Assembly (NCBI RefSeq): GCF_002354895.1 | Contig: NZ_CP023439.1 | Span: 930,001-994,000, forward strand | Reading direction: 5' to 3' | DNA from: Thauera sp. K11 | Lineage (GTDB): Bacteria > Pseudomonadota > Gammaproteobacteria > Burkholderiales > Rhodocyclaceae | Length of the DNA: 64,000 nucleotides | In this document: positions 35,801-46,400 of the stretch, piece by piece | Numbering within the stretch: the stretch's first letter is position 1 | Layout: each line of letters begins with the position of its first letter | The notes under the pieces: generated by a model | The model's input: the letters and a program-made list of their open reading frames with translations, nothing else | Told to the model about the DNA's origin: nothing | Database searches by the model: none | Translations under genes and position numbers: made by a program

Positions 35801-37255
35801 TTGCCCGCCGCGGGACCCGGCGCCGCCGCGCCCGCGCACCTGGCCTACGTGATCTACACCTCGGGCTCGACGGGCCGTCCGAAGGGGGTGATGGTGGAGC
35901 ACCGCAACGTGGTGCGCCTGTTCGACGCGACCGCGCATTGGTTCCGTTTCGACGAGACCGACGTATGGACGCTGTTCCACTCCTTCTCGTTCGACTTCTC
36001 GGTGTGGGAGATCTGGGGGCCGCTGCTCCACGGCGGCAGCCTCGTGATCGTGCCGCTCGAGACCGCGCGCTCGCCGCGGGACTTCCATGCGCTGCTGTGC
36101 GAGCAGCGCGTCACCGTGCTGAACCAGACTCCCAGCGCTTTCCTGCAGCTCTCCGCGGCGCAGGGGCAGGCGATGGATGAAGGGGAGGCGGGACGCCACA
36201 GCCTGCGCTACGTCGTGTTCGGCGGCGAGGCGCTGGAATTGCGCACGCTGAAACCCTGGTACGAGCGCAATGGCCACGACACCGTACTGATCAACATGTA
36301 CGGCATCACGGAGACCACGGTCCACGTCACGTACCGCCCGCTGGCGGCCGCCGATACCGCCCGCCCGGGGCCCAGCCCCATCGGCGAGCCCATTCCCGAC
36401 CTGCGGCTCTACGTGCTGGACGGGCAGTGCCGGCCGGCGCCGGTCGGCACGATCGGCGAACTCTACGTGGGCGGCGCGGGCGTGGCGCGCGGCTACCTGA
36501 ACCGCCCGGAACTGACGAGCGAACGCTTCATCGCCAACCCCTATGCGGATGGCGAACGCCTCTACAGATCCGGCGACCTCGGGCGCTGGCTGCCGGATGG
36601 AACAGTCGAGTACCTGGGTCGCAACGACTTCCAGGTGAAGATCCGGGGGTTCCGCATCGAGCTGGGCGAAATCGAGGCCAAGCTCGCGCACTGCCCCGAG
36701 GTGCAGGAAGTGGTCGTGCTGGCGCGCGAGGACCAGCCGGGCGAAAAGCGGCTCGTGGCGTATTACATCGGCACGGCCGCGGCGGAGGAACTGCGGACGC
36801 TCGCGTCGGCGAACCTGCCGCCGTACATGGTGCCGGTGGCCTACGTGCGGCTCGACGGCTTCCCGCTCACGCCGAACGGCAAGCTGGACCGCCGCGCGCT
36901 GCCGGCCCCCGAAGGCGGTGCCTTCGTCCAGCGCGCGTACGAGGCGCCCGAGGGCGAGACCGAGGAAAAGCTGGCTGCGATCTGGGCCGAACTGCTCAAG
37001 CTCGAGCGCGTCGGCCGACACGACAACTTCTTTGATCTGGGCGGCCATTCGCTGCTGGTGGTGCGGTTGGTCGAACGCATGCGGAGCCAGTCGATGTTTG
37101 CCGACATACGCATCCTGTTCACGGCGCCGACGCTGGCCGAACTGGCTGCGGCGGTGAGCTTCGAGAGCAGCGAGGTGGAGGTGCCCGCGAACCTGATTCC
37201 GGAGCTGCCCGAAGAGGCGGTATCCGATGGCGAATTCGAGGAGTTTAGGCTGTGA
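20772..37255 (+). CDS. Non-ribosomal peptide synthetase 2, five modules, frameshifted near 34585
   Basis: This NRPS would be about 5494 residues if the frame is restored. Order is dock-C-A(Val)-T | CE-A(Ala)-T | C-A(Leu)-T | CE-A(X)-T | CE-A(Thr)-T-dock. I chose ATG 20772 because the first C domain needs about 40 residues before it; an in-frame GTG at 20763 is possible. No convincing ribosome binding site precedes it in the 47-base gap after NRPS-1. Inside module 5 a base is missing relative to paralogous modules: CTGGGGACAT against CTGGGTGACAT or CTGGGCGACAT. As written, the first frame stops at 34721 and the rest (the end of C5, then A5, T5 and the tail) continues in another frame to TGA 37253-37255. 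Sequencing error or true inactivation cannot be told apart here. Confidence 0.93.
20901..24040 (+). other. NRPS-2 module 1: C - A(Val) - T
   Basis: The LCL C domain (SLAQARLWFIDRL, HHIVSDGWS) is clearly diverged from the homogenised C domains of the other modules. From about 22165 (LLEAMLSQPEVAVSRL) the sequence rejoins the common family. The A domain (from 22266) has code DALWIGGTFK for Val. The carrier is the SLIERMR type, so a D-Val is predicted. Confidence 0.86.
24090..27300 (+). other. NRPS-2 module 2: dual C/E - A(Ala) - T
   Basis: The dual C/E domain has HHLMAEDGD. The A domain (from about 25526) has a diverged core whose code reads DLFNNALTYK, a well-known alanine code. At about 26490 (HIGRPIGNTRIYIL) the sequence switches abruptly back to the shared family. 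The carrier is the QLVSRLR type, so an L-Ala is predicted. Confidence 0.86.
27360..30550 (+). other. NRPS-2 module 3: C - A(Leu) - T
   Basis: An LCL C domain is followed by the common Leu A domain (from about 28761, code DAWFLGNVVK). The carrier near 30312 precedes a dual C/E domain, so a D-Leu is predicted. Confidence 0.87.
30597..33880 (+). other. NRPS-2 module 4: dual C/E - A(X, possibly Dab) - T
   Basis: The dual C/E domain has HHLMAEDGD. The A domain (from about 32028) is diverged and its code reads DLEHNTTISK. Glu239 fits a basic substrate. I loosely associate this code with 2,4-diaminobutyrate in pyoverdine-type synthetases, which needs checking. The carrier has GGHSLLTVSL and precedes a dual-like C domain. 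Confidence 0.75.
33915..37170 (+). other. NRPS-2 module 5: dual-like C - A(Thr) - T, broken by a 1-base deletion
   Basis: The C domain has HHLVDPEHD where the others have HHLxxxxGD, and HHLVLDH at the active site. The deletion near 34585 falls in this domain. The A domain (from about 35350) has code DFWNVGMVHK, the standard threonine code, with the NMYGITETTVH variant typical of Thr domains. The carrier is DNFFDLGGHSLLVV. Confidence 0.82.
34581..34590 (+). other. Frameshift site in NRPS-2 (one base missing)
   Basis: Paralogous positions in other modules read CTG GGT/GGC GAC ATC (Leu-Gly-Asp-Ile). Here the bases read CTG GGG ACA TC, so one base after GG is absent. Protein homology continues without loss in the next frame (GDIDEPTAPFG). 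No heptamer of the X-XXY-YYZ kind is present, so a programmed shift is unlikely. Confidence 0.9.
37190..37252 (+). other. C-terminal docking tail of NRPS-2
   Basis: The tail after the last carrier ends in ELPEEAVSDGEFEEFRL. A short acidic-hydrophobic end of this type is the usual partner of TubC-type N-terminal docking domains, and such a domain begins NRPS-3. The coding DNA also contains the ribosome binding site of NRPS-3. Confidence 0.6.
37238..37254 (+). promoter_or_regulatory. Ribosome binding site and GTG start of NRPS-3
   Basis: GAGGAG (37238-37243) lies eight bases before GTG 37252. The start overlaps the NRPS-2 stop as GTGA. The strong site and the intact TubC-like N-terminus fix this start and imply translational coupling. 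Confidence 0.8.
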
Positions 37256-37425
37256 CCCTGGAAACCCTGTTTCGTGATCTGGATGAAAAGAACATCCAGG
37301 TCCTGCTGGAGAACGACGAGCTTGTCATCCGCGCGCCGCGCGGCGCGATGGACGCCGAGCTGGCGGCCCGGCTCAGGACGCACAAGGGCGACCTGCTGGC
37401 GTTCCTGAAGGAGGCTCCCCGGGAG
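37252..37425 (+). other. TubC-type N-terminal docking domain of NRPS-3
   Basis: The first 55 or so residues (ETLFRDLDEKNIQVLLENDE, then IRAPRGAMDAELAARLRTHK) match the beta-hairpin/helix docking fold first described in TubC: a helix, two strands around RAP, and a final helix ending GDLLAFLKE. It is expected to bind the tail of NRPS-2. Confidence 0.8.
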
Positions 37426-40400
37426 ACCGGCGCCGCCGCCGGCAGGCGCCCGTTCCGCATCACGCCGGAAATGCTGACCCTGGTAAGCCTCACGCAGGAC
37501 GAGATCGACCGCGTCGTGGCCACGGTGCCCGGCGGTGCGGGCAACGTGCAGGACATCTACCCGCTGGCGCCCTTGCAGGAAGGCATCCTGTTCCACCACC
37601 TCGTGACCGAGGAGGGCGACCCCTACCTGCTCCCCAGCCTGCTCGCATTCCCGCGCCGCGAACGCCTGGAGCGGTTCCTGGCCGCCCTGCAGAGGGTCGT
37701 GGATCGCCACGACATCCTGCGCACCGGCCTCGCGTGGGAAGGGCTCCCCGAGCCGGTGCAGGTCGTGCGGCGCAAGGCCGCGCTGCCGGTCGAGCATCTG
37801 CAGATCGATCCCGCGGACGGCGACGCCGTGCAGCAGATCGAGGCGCGCTTCGACCCGCGCCATGCACGCCTGGACCTGACGCAGGCTCCGATGCTGGCAT
37901 GCCACGTCGCCGAGGATGCCGCCAATGGCCGGTGGCTGCTGCACATCCTGGCGCATCACCTGGCGATCGACCACACGACGCTGGAACTGCTGGTCGAAGA
38001 GGCCGAACTGATCGAACAGGGCCGCGAATCCGAGCTGCCCGTGCCGGTGCCGTTCCGCAACTTCGTGGCGCAGGCGCGCCTGGGCGTGAGCCAGGAAGAG
38101 CATGAGACCTTCTTCCGGCAGATGCTGGAGGACATCACCGAGCCGACGGCGCCCTTCGACATCCTCGACATCCAGGGCAACGGCGGGGATATCCACGAGG
38201 CAAGCGAAGCCGTGCCGGAGGATGTCGCCCGTGCGATCCGCCGGATCGCCCGTACGCTGGGTGTCAGCGCGGCGAGCATGATGCATCTGGCGTGGGCCGT
38301 GGTGCTCGCGCGCCTCACCGGCAGGCAGGATGTCGTCTTCGGGACGGTGCTGTTCGGCCGCATGCAGGGCGGCGAAAGCGCGGACCGGGTCCTGGGCATG
38401 TTCATCAACACGCTGCCGATCCGCCTCAGCGTCGATCAGGAGAGCGTGGAAACACGGCTCAAGGACGTGCACGCCTTGCTCGCGCGCCTGCTGCGGCACG
38501 AGCACGCGCCGCTGTCGCTGGCGCAGCGCTGCAGCGGCGTGCAGCCGCCGGCTCCCTTGTTCTCGACGCTGCTGAATTTCCGCCATGCCGGCGGTGCGGC
38601 GGCGGATCTGCCGGACACCGGGCCGGCGGCGGCCGATGCCGCGCAGGACCGGGACGGCGACTTCGAAGTGCTTTCCGGCCACGAACGCACGAACTACCCG
38701 CTGACGTTCTCGGTGGACGACCTGGGCGAAGGCTTCCTGCTGACGGCGCAGGTGAGCCGCCCGCTGGAGGCCGCGCGGGTGTGCAGCTTCATGCAGAGCG
38801 CGCTGTCGGGCCTGGTGGAGGCGCTGTCGTCGCATCCGCAGGCGCCGCTGAGCGGCGTGGGCGTACTGCCGGCCTCCGAGCGTGCGCAGGTGGTGCAGGG
38901 CTGGAACGCGACGTCCTACGCCTACCCGCGGGAGAGCGGGGTGGGCGAACTGTTCGCACAGATGGCGCAGTCCACGCCGTCCGCGCCGGCGGTGCTCGAC
39001 GGCGAACGGACGCTGAGCTACGCGGAACTGGACGCGTGGTCGAACCGCCTGGCACACGCGCTGCTCGATGCAGGGCTGCAGGCAGGCGAGGCGGTGGCGC
39101 TGAGCCTGCCGCGCTCGGCCGAACTGGTGGTGGCGGAACTGGCGGTGCTCAAGGCGGGCGGGGCGTACCTGCCGCTGGACACGGTGCTGCCGGGCGAGCG
39201 CCAGGCGCTGATGGCGCAGGACGCGGGGGTGCGCCTGCTGATCGGGCGCGCCGGCGAAGCGGCGGCCGCGGAACTGTCCGGCCTGCAGCGGCTCGACGCG
39301 GACGGCGAGGCGCTGTCGTCGCAGCCGTCCGGCACGCCGGAGGTGCGCACGGGCGGCGACGCGCTGGCCTACGTCATGTACACCTCGGGCTCGACGGGCC
39401 GCCCGAAAGGGGTGGAGATCCTGCACCGCGGGATCGTGCGGCTGGTGCGCAACAACGGCTACGCGGCGTTCGGCGCGGGCGACCGGGTGGCGCTGGCGGC
39501 GAACCCGGCGTTCGACGCGAGCACGCTGGAAGTGTGGGCGGCGCTGCTCAACGGCGGCGCGGTAGTGGTGATCGACCAGGACACGCTGCTCGATCCGCAG
39601 CGTCTGGCGGGGGCGCTGGGCGATCGCGCGGTGAGCGTGCTGTGGCTGACGGTGGGCCTGTTCAACCAGTACGAGCGGGTGCTGGGCCCGGTGCTGCCGG
39701 GTCTGCGCTACCTGATCATCGGCGGTGACGCGCTGGACCCGCGGGTGGTGCGCAAGGTGCTGCGCGAGCACCGCCCGCAGCACCTGCTCAACGGCTACGG
39801 CCCGACCGAGAGCACGACGTTCGCGATCACGCACGAGATCGAATCGCTGGCGGAAGAGGCGGCCAGCGTGCCGCTGGGCCGCCCGATCGGCAACACGCGG
39901 ATCTACATCCTGGACGGCCACGGGCAGCCGGTACCGATCGGGGTGGCGGGGGAGCTGTACATCGGCGGCGACGGCGTGGCACGCGGCTACCTGAACCAGC
40001 CCGAGCTGACGGCCGAGCGCTTCGTCGCGGACCCGTTCGCCACCGTGGCCGAGGGCGAGGCCCCGGCGCGCATGTACAAGACGGGCGACCTGGGCCGGTG
40101 GCTGGCGGACGGAACGATCGAATACCTGGGCCGCAACGACTTCCAGGTGAAGGTGCGGGGCTTCCGCATCGAACTGGGCGAGATCGAAGCGCATCTGGCG
40201 CAGGCCGCGGACGTGAGCGACGTGGTGGTGATCGCGCGGGCGGATGGCGACACCGACACCAAGTACCTGGTGGCGTACTACGTGGGCGAGGCCGCGGCCG
40301 AGGCGCTGCGCGCGCACGCGGGCGACGGGCTGCCGTCGTACATGGTGCCGTCGGCCTTCGTGCGCCTGGCGCGCCTGCCGCTGACGCCCAACGGCAAGCT

Positions 40401-43400
40401 CGACCGGGCGGCGCTGCCGGCCCCCGAAGGCGACGCCTTCGTGCGCCGCGGCTATGAAGCGCCGCAAGGCGAGGTCGAACAGACCCTGGCGCGGCTGTGG
40501 AGCGAGTTGCTCGGGGTGGCGCAAGTCGGCCGCCACGACAACTTCTTCGAACTGGGCGGGCATTCGCTGCTGGCGGTGCAACTGGTGTCGCGGCTGCGCA
40601 GCGAAGTCGCACTCGAACTGAGCCTGTCCGAACTGTTCGACACGGCGAGCCTGTCCGAACTGGCGGCGCGGATCGAGGCGCGGCGCGCGGCGGGCGAAGC
40701 CGGTGCGGTGCTCGAGGCGATCGGCCGGGCCGACCGCGCCGCGCCGCTGCCGCTGTCGCTGGCGCAGCAGCGGCTGTGGTTCCTGGGCCGCCTGGGCGGG
40801 GCGAGCGAGGCGTACCACATCGCCGGCGCGGTCGCGCTCGAAGGCGAACTGGACGCCGCGGCGCTCGCGCAGGCGCTGTGGCGGGTGCGGGCGCGCCACG
40901 AAGCGCTGCGCACGCGCTTCGGGGTGGACGGACAGGGCCAGCCGGTGCAGGTGATCGACGGACCCGACAGTGCGCTGGCATGGCACACGGAAGACCTGTC
41001 GGGGCTGGCGGGCGAAGCGCAGGACGCGGCGCTGCAGGCGAGCCTGGGGTCGGAAGCGTCGGCGCCGTTCGACCTGGAACGCGGCCCGCTGCTGCGGGCG
41101 CGGCTGATGCGCCTGGGCGAAGGGCATCACGTGCTGTCGCTGTGCATGCACCACATCATCTCGGACGGCTGGTCGATCGGGGTGCTGCTCGATGAGTTGA
41201 GCACGCAGTACGGCGCCTGCGTGGCGGGCGAAGACGACCCGCTGCCGGCGCTGGCGGTGCAGTACGCGGACTACGCGGCGTGGCAGCGGCAGTGGCTGAG
41301 CGGGGGCGCGCTGGCGGCGCAGCAGGCGTACTGGCAGGCGACGCTCTCAGAGCGTCCGCGGCTGCTGAGCCTGCCGCTGGACCACGCGCGTCCGGCGCAG
41401 CAGGACTACCGGGGCGACACGGTGCCGGTGTGGCTGCCGGAGGCGCTGACGCAGCGGCTGCAGGCGCTGGCGCAGCGCGAAGGGGTGACGCTGTACATGG
41501 TGCTGCTGGCCAGCTGGGGCGTGCTGCTGGGCCGGCTGGCGGGACAGGACGAAGTGGTGATCGGCACGCCGGTGGCCGGCCGCACGCGCCAGGAAGTGGA
41601 AGGGCTGATCGGGTTCTTCGTGAACACGCTGGCGCTGCCGGTGGACCTGCGCGCGGCGGGCGCGGGCGAAGGACAGGACGAAGGAGCGGGCGAAGGACCG
41701 GACACGCGCGACCTGCTGGCGCGGGTGAAGGCGCAGGTGCTGGGGGCGCAGGCGCACCAGGCGCTGCCGTTCGAACAGGTGGTGGACCTGGTGCAGCCGC
41801 CGCGCAGCCTGTCGACCACGCCGCTGTTCCAGGCGGTGCTGGCGTGGCAGAACACGCCGGAAGGGGAACTGAGCCTGCCGGGGCTGACGCTGCGCCCGCT
41901 GGCGAGCCCGCAGGCGACGGCGCAGTTCGACCTGACGCTGAACCTGATGCCGCTGGAAGGGGGCGTGGGCGGGGGTCTGAACTACGCGACGGCGCTGTGG
42001 TCGCGGGCGACGATGGAACGGATGGTGGGCGGCTGGCAGGTGCTGCTCGAAGCGATGCTGTCGCAGCCGGAGGTGGCGGTGAGCCGGCTGGCGATCCTGC
42101 CCGAGGCCGAGCGCGCGCAGGTGGTGGACGGCTGGAACGCCACGCACCGGCCGTACGCGCTGGAACAGGGCACGGCACGGCTCATCGAAGCGCAGGCCGC
42201 GCGCACGCCGCAGGCGGTCGCGCTGCAGCAGGACGAAACGTCGCTGACGTACGCCGAACTGGACGCCCGCGCGAACCGCCTGGCGCACCACCTGCGCACG
42301 CTGGGCGTGGGGCCGGACGTGCGGGTGGCGGTATGCCTGGGGCGCAGCGTGGAACTGGTGGTGGCGGAACTGGCCGTGCTCAAGGCCGGCGGCGCCTACG
42401 TACCGCTGGACCCGGCCTACCCGGGCGAGCGGCTGGCCTACATGCTCGAGGACTGCGAACCGGGCGTGATCCTGACCGACGGGGGGCTGGAGGCGGAGCT
42501 GCAGACGCTGATCGCGATCGCCGCGGCACGCCACGAACCGGCGCTGCCGGTGCTGGACCTGCGCCAGGACGGCGCCTGGCGCGGCCTGCCCGAGGGCGCG
42601 GTGACGGTCGCCGGGCTGAGGCCGCATCACCTGGCCTACGTGATCTACACCTCGGGTTCGACGGGCCGCCCCAAGGGGGTGATGATCGAACAGCGCAGCC
42701 TGAACAACCTGATCGGCTGGCACATCGAGCGCTTCGGACTGGAGGCGGGCAGCCGCAGCAGTTGCACGGCGGGGGTGGCGTTCGACGCCTGCGCGTGGGA
42801 GACCTGGCCGGTGCTGGCCGCGGGCGGCACGCTGCTGCTGGCGCCGGCGGCGAGCGAAGGAGACCCGCAGGCGCTGCTGGCATGGTGGCAGTCGCAGGCG
42901 CTGGACGTGAGCTTCCTGGTGACGCCGCTGGCCGAGCACGCGCTCGCGCACGGCCAGGCCAACGGCGGGGTGCGCAGCCTGCTGATCGGCGGCGACCGGC
43001 TGCGTCGCTGGCCGTCGGGCCTGCCGTCGGGGCAGGCGCTGGTGAACAACTACGGCCCGACCGAGAACACGGTGGTGGCCAGCTCGGGGACGCTGAGCGC
43101 GGACGGCGTGCTGCACATCGGCCGTCCGATCGGCAACACGCGGATCTACATCCTGGACGGCCACGGTCAGCCGGTACCGATCGGGGTGGCGGGGGAGCTG
43201 TACATCGGCGGCGACGGCGTGGCGCGCGGCTACCTGAACCAGCCCGAGCTGACGGCCGAGCGCTTCGTCGCGGACCCGTTCGCCACGGCCACGGCCGGGA
43301 ACCCGGCCCCGCGCATGTACAAGACGGGCGACCTGGGCCGGTGGCTGTCGGACGGGACGATCGAGTACCTGGGCCGCAACGACTTCCAGGTGAAGGTGCG

Positions 43401-46400
43401 GGGCTTCCGCATCGAACTGGGCGAGATCGAAGCGCACCTGGCGCAGGCCGCGGACGTCAGCGACGTGGTGGTGATCGCCCGTGCGGACGGCGCCGACGAC
43501 ACCCAGCACCTGGTGGCGTACTACGTGGGCGAAGCCGCGGCCGACGCGCTGCGCACGCACGCGGGCGACGGGCTGCCGTCGTACATGGTGCCGTCGGCCT
43601 TCGTGCGGCTGGCACGCCTGCCGCTGACCCCCAACGGCAAACTGGACCGGGCGGCGCTGCCGGCCCCCGAAGGCGACGCCTTCGTGCGCCGCGGCTATGA
43701 AGCGCCGCAGGGCGAGGTCGAACAGACCCTGGCGCGGCTGTGGAGCGAACTGCTGGGGGTGGCGCAGGTCGGCCGCCATGACAACTTCTTCGAACTGGGC
43801 GGGCATTCGCTGCTGGCGGTGAGCCTGATCGAGCGCATGCGCCAGGCCGGGCTGCAGGCCGACGTACGCGCGCTCTTCACCAGCACGAGCCTGGCCGAAC
43901 TGGCCGCGAGCGTGGGCGCGGGGCCGGCGCGGATCGAGGTGCCGCCGAACGGCATCCCGGCCGACGGCAGCGCCGGACGCATCACGCCGGAGATGGTGAC
44001 GCTGGCGGCGCTGACGCAGGACGAACTGGACCGGCTGGTGGCGCAGGTGCCCGGCGGCGTGCGGAACGTCCAGGACATCTACCCGCTGGCGCCGCTGCAG
44101 GAAGGCATCCTGTTCCACCACCTGATGGCCGAGGACGGCGACCCGTACCTGCTGCCCAGCGTGTACGGCTTCAGGCAGCGCGAAGCGGTGTCGCGCTTCG
44201 TGGACACGGTGCAGCAGGTGATCGGACGGCACGACATCCTGCGCACGGCGGTGTACTGGGAAGGGCTGTCGCAGCCGGTGCAGGTGGTGCAGCGCGAAGC
44301 GCGGCTCGAGCTGGTCGAACTGGACGCGAGCGACTTCGGCACGGCAGACCTGGCCGCGGCGCTGGAAGCGCGCTTCGACCCGCAGCACACGCGGCTGGAC
44401 CTGGGCCACGCGCCGCTGCTGCGCGCGCACCTGGTGGAGGACGCGCGGAACGGACGCTGGCTGCTGCACATCCTGGCGCACCACCTGGCGATCGACCACA
44501 CGACGCTGGAACTGCTGGTCGAAGAGGCCGAACTGATCGAACAGGGCCGCGAAGCGGAACTGCCGGCGCCGGTGCCGTTCCGGCACTTCGTGGCACAGGC
44601 GCGACTGGGCGTGAGCCAGGAAGAGCACGAAGCCTTCTTCACCCAGATGCTGGGCGACATCGACGAACCGACGGCGCCGTTCGGGCTGACGGAAGCCCTG
44701 GGCGGGCTGGACGAACACCATGTGCTGCTGCCGCGCACGCTGGCGCAGGCGGTACGGGCGCAGGCGCGCCGGCTGGGGGTGAGCGCGGCGAGCCTGATGC
44801 ACCTGGCGTGGTCGCTGGTGCTGGCGCGCACGACGGGGCGCGAGGACGTGGTGTTCGGGACGGTGCTGTTCGGTCGCATGCAGGGCGGCGAAGGCGCGGA
44901 CCGGGTGATGGGGATGTTCATCAACACGCTGCCGGTGCGCCTGGGCGTGGGCGAGGCGGGCGTGGAAGCGGCGTTGCGGCAGACGCACGAACGGCTGGCG
45001 CAACTGCTGCGGCACGAGCATGCGCCGCTGGCGCTGGCGCAGCGCTGCAGCGCGGTGCAGACGCCGGCGCCGCTGTTCACCTCGCTGCTCAACTACCGGC
45101 ACAGCGCGGTGGCGGTGGGCGACGCGGCGGCGGACGGCGTGCCGGCCGAGGGCGGGAACGATGTCGAATCGCTGGGAGCGAGCGAACGCACGACCTATGC
45201 GCTGACGCTGACGGTCGATGACCTGGGCGAAGACTTCGTGCTCGGCGCGCAGGTGATGGAGGCGCCGCTGGCCGCGCGGGTGTGCGGCTTCATGCAGCGC
45301 GCGCTGGAGGTCGTGGCGGCGGCGCTGGAGCGGGATCCGCAGCAGGCGCTGCGGGCACTGGACGTGCTGCCGGCGTCCGAGCGGACGCAGGTGCTGGAGG
45401 GCTGGAACGCGACGGCGCGGGACTATCCGGCGGGCCGCTGCCTGCACGAACTGATCGAGGCGCAGGCCGATCGCACGCCGCAGGCGGTCGCGGTGAGGCA
45501 GGACGGGGCGTCGCTGACGTATGCCGAACTGAACGCCCGCGCGAACCGCCTGGCACACCACCTGCGCACGCTGGGGGTGGGGCCGGATGCGCGGGTGGCG
45601 GTGTGCCTGGGGCGCAGCGTGGAGCTGGTGGTGGCGCTGGTGGCGGTGCTCAAGGCGGGCGGGGCGTACGTGCCGCTGGACCCGGGCTATCCGGGCGAGC
45701 GGCTGGCCTACATGCTGGGCGATTCGGCGCCGGCCGTCGTGCTGGCCGATGCGGTGGGCCGCGAGGCCCTCGACGGCGCCGGGCTGGCCGGCCGCATCGT
45801 GATCGATCCGGGGGCGGACGCCGCGGCCTGGGCCGCGGCACCTGCGGACAACCTGTCGCCGCAGGAGATCGGCCTGGATGCGCGCCATCTCGCCTACGTG
45901 ATCTACACCTCGGGCTCCACCGGGCAGCCCAAGGGGGCGATGAACGAGCATCGGGGCATCGTCAACCGCCTCGTCTGGATGCAGGAAGAGTATGGCCTGA
46001 CGGCCGATGACGCCGTCCTGCAGAAGACGCCCTTCAGCTTCGACGTCTCGGTCTGGGAGTTCTTCTGGCCGCTGATGACCGGCGCCTCCATCGTCGTCGC
46101 GCGGCCGGACGGCCACCGCGACCCGGCCTACCTGCGCCGCGAGATCTGCGCCTCGGGCGTCACCACCCTGCATTTCGTTCCCTCGATGCTGCAACTGTTC
46201 CTCGAGAGCGAAGGCGTGGGCGAGTGCGCGGCCGTCGTGCGCCGCGTCATGTGCAGCGGCGAGGCCCTGCCCGCGAGCCTCGTGCGGCGCTTCCACGAGC
46301 GCCTGCCGGGGGTCGAACTGCACAACCTCTACGGCCCCACCGAGGCGGCCGTGGACGTCACCTATTGGGCCTGCGAACCCGGCGCGGAGGGGCAGGGCAT

